Assembly: GCA_041390305.1 (NCBI GenBank)
Contig: JAWKQE010000018.1
Location: 1-64,000, forward strand
Origin: JACKCR01 sp041390305
GTDB lineage: Bacteria; Eisenbacteria; RBG-16-71-46; CAIMUX01
Direction of reading: 5' to 3'
Length of the DNA stretch: 64,000 nt
Shown: in pieces, positions 8,909-16,956 of the stretch
Layout of the letters: every line of letters starts with the position of its first letter
Position numbering within the stretch: position 1 is the first letter of the stretch
The notes under the pieces: model-generated
Database searches by the model: none
The model's input: only the letters and a program-made list of their open reading frames with translations
What the model was told of the DNA's origin: nothing
Translations under genes and position numbers: made by a program

Positions 8909-9892
8909 CTACGCGGCCTGGCGGCGGGCGGAAGGGAGGAACAGCGTAAATGTGGCGCCGCATCCGATGCCTTCGCTCCACGCCTCGATTCTCCCACCCG
9001 AGGCGTGGGCGAGGTCGTTCGCGCGGGTGAGGCTGTGGAGCGTGCCTCCGGATCCGTCGAAGTCGGGAAGGGTGCGGGGCCTCTTGAGCGCTCCCGAGAG
9101 CTCGCGCGGGAATCCGATCCCCTCGTCCCGGGACGTCACGACGAGCCAGCCGTCCTGTTCCGAGAGAGTCAGCTCGATCGGCTTGTCGGCCCGAGAGAAC
9201 TTCGTGGCGTTGTCGAGGAAGGTCTCGATCACCCTGCGTACGTCCGCCAATCGTACGAGCGCCCATGCATCGTCCACGGACAGGTCGCACTGGAAGGTGA
9301 TCGCACGATTGGAGGCCGCACGTGCCTGATCGACCGTCTGCTGGAGCGTCTCGTAGAGATTCTCCGGACGGAGGTCCGGCTCCAGGGCGACGAGCTCAGG
9401 TCCGGTGCCAACGCCGGAACGGACCGTCCGGGGCTCTTCTCCGTTCGCGTTCCGTGTCTGGTGGGCATGGAACTCGAACACGAGATCCCGTACACACTTC
9501 GTGAAGGTCTCTTCGGATTCGATCGGCTTCGTCAGGTAGGCGTCGATCGTTCCCCCGTTGATGGCGAGGACGGCTGACTCGATGCCCGCGTGTCCGGTGA
9601 GGAGCACGCGGACACACCCTGCGTAGATCTCCCGCGCCTTGTCCAGCAGCACGGTTCCGGTCATGCGGGGCATCTTCTGGTCGGAGAGGATGAGGGCGAG
9701 GGTCTCGCCGTCGGCCTCCAGTTCGCGAAGGACCTCGAGCGCTTCCGACGGATCGGTCAGGAAGATGAATCGGCACCACAACGCGCCATCGGCACCGTCG
9801 TTGATCCGGTCCGGCAGGAAGAACTCGAGGGAGCGGAGGAACTCCTCGTCGTCATCTACGCAGACTACGTAGTACTCGACCGGGGAGGTCAT
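8909..9892 (-). CDS. Receiver domain fused to histidine-kinase ATPase domain (no phospho-acceptor domain)
   Basis: 327 residues from the ATG at 9892. Residues about 6-125 are a response-regulator receiver: the acidic CVDDDEE, phosphorylatable Asp71 in LILSDQKMPRMTG, conserved T in LLTGHAG and K in AYLTKPIE. After a linker comes a GHKL ATPase: N-box FLDNATKFS, G1 box DEGIGFP, and a G2-like GSGGTLHSLTRANDLAHA. No H-box with its EINTP-like sequence is present, so it cannot autophosphorylate in the usual way; it may act on the His of the neighbouring kinase or on the Hpt of the hybrid kinase. It is the last gene of the operon, 70 bp after the kinase. The start is weakly supported (GGAG, 9 bases upstream). 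Confidence 0.85.
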   Translation of the reverse strand: MTSPVEYYVVCVDDDEEFLRSLEFFLPDRINDGADGALWCRFIFLTDPSEALEVLRELEADGETLALILSDQKMPRMTGTVLLDKAREIYAGCVRVLLTGHAGIESAVLAINGGTIDAYLTKPIESEETFTKCVRDLVFEFHAHQTRNANGEEPRTVRSGVGTGPELVALEPDLRPENLYETLQQTVDQARAASNRAITFQCDLSVDDAWALVRLADVRRVIETFLDNATKFSRADKPIELTLSEQDGWLVVTSRDEGIGFPRELSGALKRPRTLPDFDGSGGTLHSLTRANDLAHASGGRIEAWSEGIGCGATFTLFLPSARRQAA

Positions 9893-9962
9893 CGTTCCGT
9901 TCTCCAACTCAGCGACTCCCACCTGCGGCCAGATGTCGTCGACGTTTCGCTCATCGAACTCG

Positions 9963-11879
9963 TCATGCGTCCGTTCCGGTCCTGGGCGGCGCCCCGCCGG
10001 ATCCGGTCGGACCACCGCCGGTTCCAGTGGCGTCTCCGCCGGATGATGCCTCGTCAATCTCGTCGGCCCCCTTCGGGATCGGGAGGTCGACCTCGAATAC
10101 GGTCTCTCCGGGACGGCTGTGGATTCGAATCTCGCCCCCGTGCTTCTTGACCAGGCCCGACACGATCGAGAGTCCGAGACCCGTTCCACTGCCGATGTCC
10201 TTGGTCGTGAAGAACGGGTCGAAGATCTTGCCCTGGATGTCTTCCGGTACTCCCGGTCCGTTGTCCGCGACGCGGACTCGGACCTTGTCGTCCACCTGGC
10301 GGCTCGAGACGACGATCTTCCCGTCCTCTGCTCCACGTGAGGTGCCGACCGCGTCACACGCGTTGATGAGCAGGTTGGTCCAGACCTGGTGGATCTCGTT
10401 CGTACCCGAGATCTGCGGCAGGTCGTCGGCGAGATCGGTCTCCAAGGTGACGGTGTGCTTGAGCGCGTTACGGAGGAGCACGAGACCCGTATGGATCGAC
10501 TCGTTGACGTCGATCGACTCGATCCGGTCGCGATCGCCGTGCGAGTAGTACCGCAGCGCGCGGATCGTCTCCCCGATCTTGCGCGAACTCGTTTCCGCGA
10601 TCGAAGCCGCCTGCGCGATGCTCGCGAACGACTCGGCCACACGGAAGAACTTGGGGTCGGTGAGACAGTCGAGGTAGGCCCTCGCCTTCTCGACCGAACC
10701 CATGTTCAGTTTCATGAGCTGGCTCGCGAGCTCCCGATACCTCGACACGCCCGCATTCTGCAGCATCTGCTCGAGCACCCGCGTTTCGCGGTAGGCGGTG
10801 ACGGAGCGCGGGGCCATGCAGTTCCTCCGGATCTCTTCGAGACAGGCGACGATCCGGTCGTCCGGGCAGGTCGAGTCACGACGGAACTGTCTCAGGATCT
10901 CCGGCATCGACCGGATCCTCGACTCCATCTGCCGCGAGACGTTGAGGATCGCACCGACCGGCGTGTTGATCTCGTGGGCGATTCCGGCGATGAGCACACC
11001 GAGCGAGGCCATCTTCTCGTTGAGGACGAGCTGTCCCTGCGTGTTCTTGAGGTCGTCGTACGTCTTCTGGAGTTCGCTCGTCGCGTCGGCGACGCGATCC
11101 TCGAGGGTTCGGTTGTGCTCCTCGATCTCCGTTTTCGCTCTCAGCACCTCTGTCGCCATCTGGTTGAACGCCCGCGCGAGGTCCCCGACCTCGTCGCCAC
11201 CGTGATCCATCGCCTGCACGGTGTAGTCACCGGATGCGATCCGCTCCGTGGCGTGCCGCAGCGAGGTGATGCGGCGCAGGATGGCCCGGTCGAGGAGGAT
11301 GAAGAGCAGGAGCGAAACGACGAGCACCTGGGCGGCCATGATGATCGCGACGCGATGGATGATGGCGGAGAGAGTGGCATGGAGGTCCGCCACGGAGATG
11401 TCCATGGTCACGACGCCGGCGACCCGTGAGCCGCGGAGCACGGGGGCCACGGAACGGATCTCGAAGGCGTGCCAGTCGTTGTTCGAGACGTAGAGCCTGG
11501 GCGTCGCGGTCTCCAGTGCGATCTTGACGTCCGGGTCGGTGTTCTCCGATCCGATCCGGTTGGCATCGGAGTCGGCCAGGTTCGTCCCTTCCGGATTGTA
11601 GTAACCGATGTGGCTGATGATCCGGTAGTAGGTCATGTACTTGGCGACGATGTTCTGGACGTAGTCGTACCGCTCGGCGTCGAACTCGTACTTGATGTCG
11701 TGGACGATCGAGGCGGTGAGCACTTCGGCCGTACGCATCTGGTTGGCGACGATGTTGTGTGAAGCGATGTCGCGAACCAGCATTGCGGTTGCGGACATCG
11801 AGGCGACGAGCAGGCCTACGACGATGAAGATGATCTTCATCCGCACCGAGAGTGACCTGAATCGCCTGAGCGGAGCCAT
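9963..11879 (-). CDS. Membrane sensor histidine kinase (Cache-like sensor, HAMP)
   Basis: 638 residues. TM1 is about 14-34 and TM2 about 178-198; the enclosed periplasmic domain (35-177) contains IGYYNPEGTNLADSDANRIG and resembles single-Cache sensors. HAMP covers about 197-250 (SGDYTVQAMDHGGDEVGDLARAFNQM, read in two parts), followed by a coiled coil (245-285). The H-box is GIAHEINTPVG with His302. An unusual 150-residue helical segment separates it from the ATPase domain (N-box NLLINACDA, G1 DNGPGVP, F FDPFFTTK, G2 GTGLGLS). The C-terminal 35 residues are a Gly/Thr-rich tail. Its start codon overlaps the aldehyde-dehydrogenase stop in TGATG, showing translational coupling. It probably signals the state of the ligand handled by this operon. 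Confidence 0.95.
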   Translation of the reverse strand: MAPLRRFRSLSVRMKIIFIVVGLLVASMSATAMLVRDIASHNIVANQMRTAEVLTASIVHDIKYEFDAERYDYVQNIVAKYMTYYRIISHIGYYNPEGTNLADSDANRIGSENTDPDVKIALETATPRLYVSNNDWHAFEIRSVAPVLRGSRVAGVVTMDISVADLHATLSAIIHRVAIIMAAQVLVVSLLLFILLDRAILRRITSLRHATERIASGDYTVQAMDHGGDEVGDLARAFNQMATEVLRAKTEIEEHNRTLEDRVADATSELQKTYDDLKNTQGQLVLNEKMASLGVLIAGIAHEINTPVGAILNVSRQMESRIRSMPEILRQFRRDSTCPDDRIVACLEEIRRNCMAPRSVTAYRETRVLEQMLQNAGVSRYRELASQLMKLNMGSVEKARAYLDCLTDPKFFRVAESFASIAQAASIAETSSRKIGETIRALRYYSHGDRDRIESIDVNESIHTGLVLLRNALKHTVTLETDLADDLPQISGTNEIHQVWTNLLINACDAVGTSRGAEDGKIVVSSRQVDDKVRVRVADNGPGVPEDIQGKIFDPFFTTKDIGSGTGLGLSIVSGLVKKHGGEIRIHSRPGETVFEVDLPIPKGADEIDEASSGGDATGTGGGPTGSGGAPPRTGTDA

Positions 11880-13297
11880 CAGCCTCGATCCGTGCCGTTC
11901 ATGCGCATGCTCGTGAGGTCCGTGAGCCGACCGTCGACCTGGAATGTCCGCTTGTACTTGTCGATCCAGACCGAGACCGGGTTGAGACCGCTCGGAGGGT
12001 AGCCGCCCCAGGGCTCGAACATCGATTCGATGGACGGGTCCTGGTTGATGCAGATCCGGGCCGCGTGGGTGATCGCAGCGAAGTGCCTCATGACGGCCGG
12101 GTTCCGGCTCAGGACCGTGTCACTGAGTGGGAACTGGTTCGAGGACAGCCAGGTCGACACCTCTTCGAGGGTAGACGGTGCGATCCAGACGGCGGGTCCG
12201 AAGAAGCCCTGGGTCGCCATGAGGTCGGTGTGCTCGACGCCCACGACGACGGCGGGTCTCACGTAGGCGCCGTCGATGTCGCCGCCCACGAGGAGTTTGT
12301 GGTTTCCCGAGTCGAGGAGGCCGGATCGGAACTCGAGGGCCTGCCGGGCGCTGAAGAGGGGCCCGATATCTGTGCGCTCGTCCTTCGGGTCACCGGTGAT
12401 GAACTGCTCGAAGCGCGCGGTGAGCGCCGCTCTCATTTCGTCGTAGACGGACGGAGCGATGAGCACGCCATTGACGGAAGTGCACGTCTCGCCGTTGTAC
12501 CGGGTCGAGCCACTGGAGATGATCTCGACCGCCTCCGCGAGCGGGAAGGTCTCGTCCACGTAGAGCAGCCCGTTGCCCTGCCCGTCGAGAAGGCAGGTCT
12601 TGCCTGCCTCGAACGACTTGTTCAGCACGGAGAGCGCGTACTGGTTGCTCCCGATGTAGTGAATGACGTCCACCGCGTCGGACTCGCAGCACGCCTCGAG
12701 GAAGTCCTTGGCCAGGCAGTTCGTGAAGGTGACCGAGCCCGACGGGGGATCGCTCTCCATGACGAGATCCGCGAGAATGGCTCCCGAAGCGCTGCACTGG
12801 AGCGCCGGGCGCAGGATGACCTTTGACCCGGCATAGAGGGCCGATGCGATGATGATGATGCTGAGAGTGAGCGATGCGTTTTGCGGTACCACCGCGGCGA
12901 CACAACGACAGGGTCGCTGGATTACGAGCATGTCCCGTCCGACGCTGGACGAGTACGAGTGCCGAACGATCTGCCTACGGTCTACCTGCTCCGTCGCATA
13001 GGTCTCGAAGTCCCGGAGGAACTCGGTCGAGGAGTCCACGATCTCCTCGGTGTCGCGCGTGATGAATCCGGTCTCTGCCTGCATGATCTCGATCAGCTTG
13101 TTGCGGTTCGCTTCGAGGCGGACCCTGAGCCTGTCGAGGAAGGGCTGGACGTCGGCCGGATTGACCCTCGTCTTGGACGACTCGATCCTGGCCAGCCTCG
13201 CCGCGATCTCGCCTTTCGACTCGAGCGGGACCTCGACCAGGACCGAACCGTCGGCCGGAGCAAAGACCTCGTAGCAACGCGTCGCCGTCTGCGGCAT
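11879..13297 (-). CDS. Aldehyde-dehydrogenase-fold protein with altered catalytic Glu
   Basis: 472 residues from the ATG at 13297 (GGAGAG, about 7 bases upstream). It belongs to the aldehyde dehydrogenase superfamily: Asn140 in AAVVPQNASLTL, the cofactor-side KVILRPALQ, catalytic Cys272 in RYNGETCTSVNGVL, and the C-terminal ATQGFFGPAVWIAP. The segment that normally holds the general-base Glu (consensus ELGGK) reads LLDGQGNG, with Asp238 at that place and none of the usual Gly pair. Loss of this Glu is known in CoA-acylating members, so acyl transfer or reduction of an activated acyl group is possible; this is inference. The gene lies 14 bp after the binding-protein gene and overlaps the kinase by one base, so it belongs to the same transcript. 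Confidence 0.85.
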   Translation of the reverse strand: MPQTATRCYEVFAPADGSVLVEVPLESKGEIAARLARIESSKTRVNPADVQPFLDRLRVRLEANRNKLIEIMQAETGFITRDTEEIVDSSTEFLRDFETYATEQVDRRQIVRHSYSSSVGRDMLVIQRPCRCVAAVVPQNASLTLSIIIIASALYAGSKVILRPALQCSASGAILADLVMESDPPSGSVTFTNCLAKDFLEACCESDAVDVIHYIGSNQYALSVLNKSFEAGKTCLLDGQGNGLLYVDETFPLAEAVEIISSGSTRYNGETCTSVNGVLIAPSVYDEMRAALTARFEQFITGDPKDERTDIGPLFSARQALEFRSGLLDSGNHKLLVGGDIDGAYVRPAVVVGVEHTDLMATQGFFGPAVWIAPSTLEEVSTWLSSNQFPLSDTVLSRNPAVMRHFAAITHAARICINQDPSIESMFEPWGGYPPSGLNPVSVWIDKYKRTFQVDGRLTDLTSMRMNGTDRG

Positions 13298-13311
13298 TGC
13301 GTTCTCTCCGT

Positions 13312-14154
13312 TCAGTTGGATGCTGAATCGATGTTGACGATTCGCTGCTGGTGTTGGTCGAAGAGTCCCCACTTCTCGAGGATCTGCTGGAACGTGCCGT
13401 CCGATTTGATCTGATGGAGCGCAGAGTCCACCGCGTCACGGAGCGCCGCGTCGTCCCGACGGAAAGCGATCACGTACTCGCCTTCCGCGAATGATTCGCC
13501 GACGTTCTTGAGCTTGGGGTTCGGGGCCCCGTAGGCCGCCGCGATCGGGGTGTCGAGCACGACGGCATCGACGCGGCCGTCCTCGAGGTCCCGATAGCTG
13601 TAGATGATCTCGGGGTTCGTCACAACCTGGACGCCTTCGTAGGCGCGGAGGATGTCCTCGGCCGCCGTCCCGGAGAGTGTCGCGACCTTCCTACCCGGGA
13701 GATCGTCCAGTCCGCCGATGTCGTTGGTCTCGTTGCGGACGGTGATCTGCTGCGCATAGACGAAGTACGGCGCGCTGAAGAGCACCATCTCGGATCGGTC
13801 CTCGGTGTTCTCGATCCCGTTCATGGCGAGGTCGTAGCTACCACGCTGGAGTTCCGGGATGAGCGTGTCCCAGGCCTTGATGACGAGCTGGAGTTCGACG
13901 CCCAGACGGGAGGCGATAGCCTGCGCGATGTCCATTTCGAAGCCGATGTACTCGCCGGGGTGATCGGGGTCCTCGTAGACGTACGGGACGCCACCCACGA
14001 CATCGGCGCCCCACTTCAGGACCCCCGCATCGTGGACACGCTGGAGCGAGTTGTCGACCTGAGCCTTCGTCTCCGGGGTCGTGTCACCACTCGAACAGGC
14101 TCCCAGGAAAGCAACGAGACAGAAGGCGCTAAGCTGCAGCACGATCTTCTTCAC
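13312..14154 (-). CDS. Amino-acid-binding lipoprotein (solute-binding family 3) without a permease
   Basis: 280 residues from a GTG at 14154 with AAAGGAGG 7 bases upstream, inside the end of the preceding gene (26-bp overlap). A lipoprotein signal ends in LGAC (Cys20). The mature part is a family-3 periplasmic binding protein for polar amino acids: YIGFEMDIAQAIASRLGV, WDTLIPELQRGSYDLAMNGI and TEDRSEMVLFSAPYFVYAQQ. The Arg (ligand carboxylate) and the later Asp of DGRVDAVVLDTP (ligand amine) are kept. No ABC permease or ATPase gene is nearby, so it may serve as the ligand-catching partner of a sensor kinase rather than a transporter. Lysine is an attractive ligand given the neighbouring LysRS-like gene, but the sequence does not prove it. 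Confidence 0.92.
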   Translation of the reverse strand: MKKIVLQLSAFCLVAFLGACSSGDTTPETKAQVDNSLQRVHDAGVLKWGADVVGGVPYVYEDPDHPGEYIGFEMDIAQAIASRLGVELQLVIKAWDTLIPELQRGSYDLAMNGIENTEDRSEMVLFSAPYFVYAQQITVRNETNDIGGLDDLPGRKVATLSGTAAEDILRAYEGVQVVTNPEIIYSYRDLEDGRVDAVVLDTPIAAAYGAPNPKLKNVGESFAEGEYVIAFRRDDAALRDAVDSALHQIKSDGTFQQILEKWGLFDQHQQRIVNIDSASN

Positions 14155-15616
14155 CGTGCTCCTCCTTTCCGAAGTCGAACTGGGCCCCTTCGGACTTCAG
14201 ATGAAGTTCGAGGATCTCCCGAAGCATCTCGAGATAGGGAAGTGGGACGGTCGCGATCGCTGTGCTCACGTGCGCCCCCACCTTGTGGTTCATGAAGTCG
14301 CGTACGAAGACGTAGGGCGCCCGATCGCTCGACACGTCGCGGAGGAAGTCCTTGACCAGCCCGGGGACGGAAGCCCCATCGGTCATGGAATCGCGTCGCA
14401 GGTCGAGCGCGTAGTTCAGGACCTTGATCGCTGCCTCGACCGTCTGTGTGTCTACTGTGCCCAGGACGGAGAAGTCCGGGTACTGGACCCCGAAGGAACG
14501 GTTGTAGAAGAGTTTCGAGAAGTTGTTTCCGAGTAGAATCGACTCACGTTCCGCCCGTCCCAGTACGACACGCACGCTCTTGTGACCACCGAGTCCATCC
14601 GGATCGCCCTTGAGTGCCAGGATCGGAAGGGTCTGGCGGACCCAGCTCGAGTAGCTGACGGAAGGGAGGAACTCTTCCCGACGGCAGAAGTTCTCGACCG
14701 TGTCCCGCCGGATGACGAGGTCCTGCCGGGGTGTCTCCGCGAACATCGCCTTGAGGATCTTGGGCGGAAGGGTGTCGAGCAGCCTTCCCGAGAGGTCGCG
14801 GCTCAGGTTCACCGCGCCGTAACTCGCGACCTGGGGCGCCGCGCCGCCGAAGAACTCTTTCGACAGGTGGCGCGCCACGCGGAGTGTTCCGAGTCGGCCG
14901 CAATGAGGTTTGGAGAATGTCTCGACGTCGATCCGGTAGAGGTTCCACCGGGCCGCACAGTCGATCTTCCAATGGAGCTTGCCCTCCACGTCACCTACGG
15001 GAATCGACTTCGTGTGGTCGCATCGCTCGCAGGAGAAGGTGACCTCGCCATCGACGACGGACCTGAGTTCCGTCTGGTCGAGGTGGCGGCAGGTCGGACA
15101 CTGAACGCGGAAGAGCTGGCTCAGGGTGTACTCGCCGTCGAACTTCTGGGCGACGGACTCCTGGATCTCCGTGTACTGCTCGAGCACCTGCTGGATGTAG
15201 GTCGCGTAGTGACCCTTCTTGTAGGCTCGATAGGAGTCGATCAGCACGGGATGGATGTCGAGGGAACGAAGTCGGGACATCCATGCATCCGCGAAATGCT
15301 CCGCGTAGCTCGAGTGGCATCCGAACGGGTCGGGGATCTCCGCGATCGGCATACCGCAGAACGGAGCGTATCGTTCGATCAGTCCCGGATCCTTCTCCAC
15401 TCCGACTCGAAGCTGTCGGTAGTCGAGCGGATCGTAGGTGTCGTTGATCAGGTAGAGGAGGACGTTGTGTCCGGCGTTCTGCAGAGTCTGACGAACCTGA
15501 TCGCCGATCACGAATTCCCTGATGGTGCGTTCGTCACCGAGGAGACAGGTAGAGAACCCCGTAGCGACGATGATAGGTCGCGTTGGGTACTCTCTCTGTG
15601 CGAGTTGCTCTAGCAC
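14129..15616 (-). CDS. Class I lysyl-tRNA-synthetase-like protein with degenerate HIGH and KMSKS motifs
   Basis: 495 residues from a GTG at 15616. The body resembles archaeal-type class I LysRS (LysK). Shared features are NDTYDPLDYRQ (cf. the DDYDxFRK region), GMPIAEIPDPFGCHSSYAEH, a Zn-ribbon (Cys173, 176, 196, 199), KLHWKIDCAARW and a FSKPHCGRLGT segment where LysK has its KDHxxxGxSYDTG loop. Where LysK has a HIGH-type sequence after SGYP, this protein has ATGFSTCLLGDERTIREF. In place of KMSxSKGN there is NLSRDLSGRLLDTLPP. Both ATP-activating signatures are thus missing or strongly changed, so ordinary Lys-tRNA formation is unlikely. It could bind lysine, a lysyl-adenylate-like ligand or tRNA as a sensor or accessory protein. 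It sits in the kinase operon. Confidence 0.8.
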   Translation of the reverse strand: MLEQLAQREYPTRPIIVATGFSTCLLGDERTIREFVIGDQVRQTLQNAGHNVLLYLINDTYDPLDYRQLRVGVEKDPGLIERYAPFCGMPIAEIPDPFGCHSSYAEHFADAWMSRLRSLDIHPVLIDSYRAYKKGHYATYIQQVLEQYTEIQESVAQKFDGEYTLSQLFRVQCPTCRHLDQTELRSVVDGEVTFSCERCDHTKSIPVGDVEGKLHWKIDCAARWNLYRIDVETFSKPHCGRLGTLRVARHLSKEFFGGAAPQVASYGAVNLSRDLSGRLLDTLPPKILKAMFAETPRQDLVIRRDTVENFCRREEFLPSVSYSSWVRQTLPILALKGDPDGLGGHKSVRVVLGRAERESILLGNNFSKLFYNRSFGVQYPDFSVLGTVDTQTVEAAIKVLNYALDLRRDSMTDGASVPGLVKDFLRDVSSDRAPYVFVRDFMNHKVGAHVSTAIATVPLPYLEMLREILELHLKSEGAQFDFGKEEHGEEDRAAA

Positions 15617-15631
15617 TCCTGGACCTTTCGG

Positions 15632-15650
15632 GCGGAACCCAGCGTTCCGC
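15632..15650 (-). promoter_or_regulatory. Intercistronic hairpin
   Basis: A perfect 7-bp stem (GCGGAAC/GTTCCGC) with a 5-nt loop lies in the 34-bp gap between the outer-membrane-protein stop and the LysRS-like start. There is no T-tract, so it is more likely an mRNA-processing or stability element that sets different levels for the first gene and the rest than a terminator. Confidence 0.55.
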
Positions 15651-16427
15651 CTAGTTGCTCCCCACGATCGACAGGCCGAAGTACCAGTTCGATGGAACGG
15701 CGAGTTCACCCTCGAAATCGCCGTTGTCCCAGGTCGTGAACCTCGAGACCGTGCCCGAGAACAGGAACCCACCGAGCTCTCGCTCCGTGGAGATGCCGAG
15801 CTCCCACGCGGGGATGCCGGATGCGTCGTAGTAGCTGCCCTGGTAGAAGAGGCTGCTGTACGCGCTGAGGTCGCGGAGTCGTCCCGGAAGTGCCTGGCTT
15901 CCACCTAGGGTGGCGTAGTAGCCCTTCCCCGCGTCGAAATCGTAGTTCACCGTGAGCGTCGGGCTGACGTGCGTGGCGAGCGCGAAGTCGAAGATGATCT
16001 CCTGGGACGGATCCCAGCCGTCGCGGTTCGGATACTCGTAGTACCCGTAGCCGATGGAGGCCCAGAGCTTGTCGAAGTCACGCCCGACGGCGACGAAGCC
16101 GTCGATTTCATTGAAGTGCGACTCCGCGAAGTCCCGGTTCATCCAGACGGATCCCGAGATCGCGCCATAGGAGAGGGAGAGCTCCGGCTGAGCGACAGGC
16201 TTGCCGTTGCTGAGGTCCTGGCCCTGGAAGAGATAGCGGGACGCGAAGGTCAGGCCCCAGTCCACCGCTACGGGTGAGGTCGGGCTCTCGGAGATACCGA
16301 CCTGCTCGGCCGTACCTGCCTGCTGATCCGCCACCGCGGTCGCGTTCCCGTCTGACGACGCGATCGCCGTCCCGCAGGCCAGACCGCCGATCAGGCCGAA
16401 AAGCTGAAATGGACCAAACGTACGCAT
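15651..16427 (-). CDS. Outer-membrane beta-barrel-like protein (Gcw_chp/TIGR02001-like)
   Basis: 258 residues from the ATG at 16427, which has GAGAGAGGGGG about 6 bases upstream. Residues 1-24 are a signal peptide ending in AIAS. The mature protein alternates polar and aromatic residues typical of a small barrel: WGLTFASRYLFQGQDLSNGK, VAVGRDFDKLWASIGYGYYE, DFALATHVSPTLTVNYDFD, and a terminal strand WYFGLSIVG. The DxxFxSRYxFQG opening is characteristic of the Gcw_chp family of uncharacterised outer-membrane proteins. It is the first gene of the six-gene operon that continues to 8909, so it may import or expose the ligand detected by the downstream proteins. The role is inferred from position only. 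Confidence 0.8.
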   Translation of the reverse strand: MRTFGPFQLFGLIGGLACGTAIASSDGNATAVADQQAGTAEQVGISESPTSPVAVDWGLTFASRYLFQGQDLSNGKPVAQPELSLSYGAISGSVWMNRDFAESHFNEIDGFVAVGRDFDKLWASIGYGYYEYPNRDGWDPSQEIIFDFALATHVSPTLTVNYDFDAGKGYYATLGGSQALPGRLRDLSAYSSLFYQGSYYDASGIPAWELGISTERELGGFLFSGTVSRFTTWDNGDFEGELAVPSNWYFGLSIVGSN

Positions 16428-16956
16428 TCGAGACCCCCTCTCTCGATCGAGAGCCACCTGTCACGGCGCCGTGCCGGTTCCGTTGCGGCATTGGAGTTCG
16501 GTCCCAGCGATTCCGCCGACGTTCGATCCAGTGTCGGCCCGCATCAGGGGCTTCTTGAGTTCGTGATCTCCCTGCGGAGCGAACAACCGATCGATCCGGA
16601 GCCCGTACAGACGGGACTGGGCGGTCGGGTCGACTCGTCCGCGACTCCAATCGGTGCGGACGCTCGGGGGACTCGCACAGGGTGCCAGGGGAGGGCTGCG
16701 CTGCTCGGGGAAGACGTGGCCACCCAGAGGACAGCTCGGCGGCGTTCCACGTGGCCCGACGATCTCACCATCGGTCGGGCCCCGCGGGAGCGTCGTCGGG
16801 GCGCGGCTCGGGTAGGCAAAAACGTCCCCTCCCTAGGGCGGAGCGTTCGTAGGTGCGTACGACACAACCATCTCAAGAAGTCCTCCGAACCGAACGATCG
16901 AAACGTGGAAGGGAATCAATAGATGGAGACGCCTACGAGATGAGGCCCAGCCGATC
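16428..16956. promoter_or_regulatory. Divergent intergenic region between operon and hybrid kinase
   Basis: 529 bp with no convincing gene. It must contain the promoters of the minus-strand operon and of the plus-strand hybrid kinase, an arrangement that fits co-regulation. An imperfect hairpin with GGCCCGAC/GTCGGGCC-like arms lies around 16756-16786. No riboswitch of a known type could be matched by eye. Confidence 0.5.

Noticed and set aside
16491..16922. Possible 143-residue plus-strand gene in the divergent region
   Set aside because: No ribosome-binding site and amino-acid composition typical of random GC-rich DNA. It occupies the expected promoter region.
16428..16956. Possible lysine riboswitch upstream of the LysRS-like operon
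   Set aside because: The multi-helix junction and conserved core of the lysine element could not be found by eye. A covariance-model search would be needed to reopen this.
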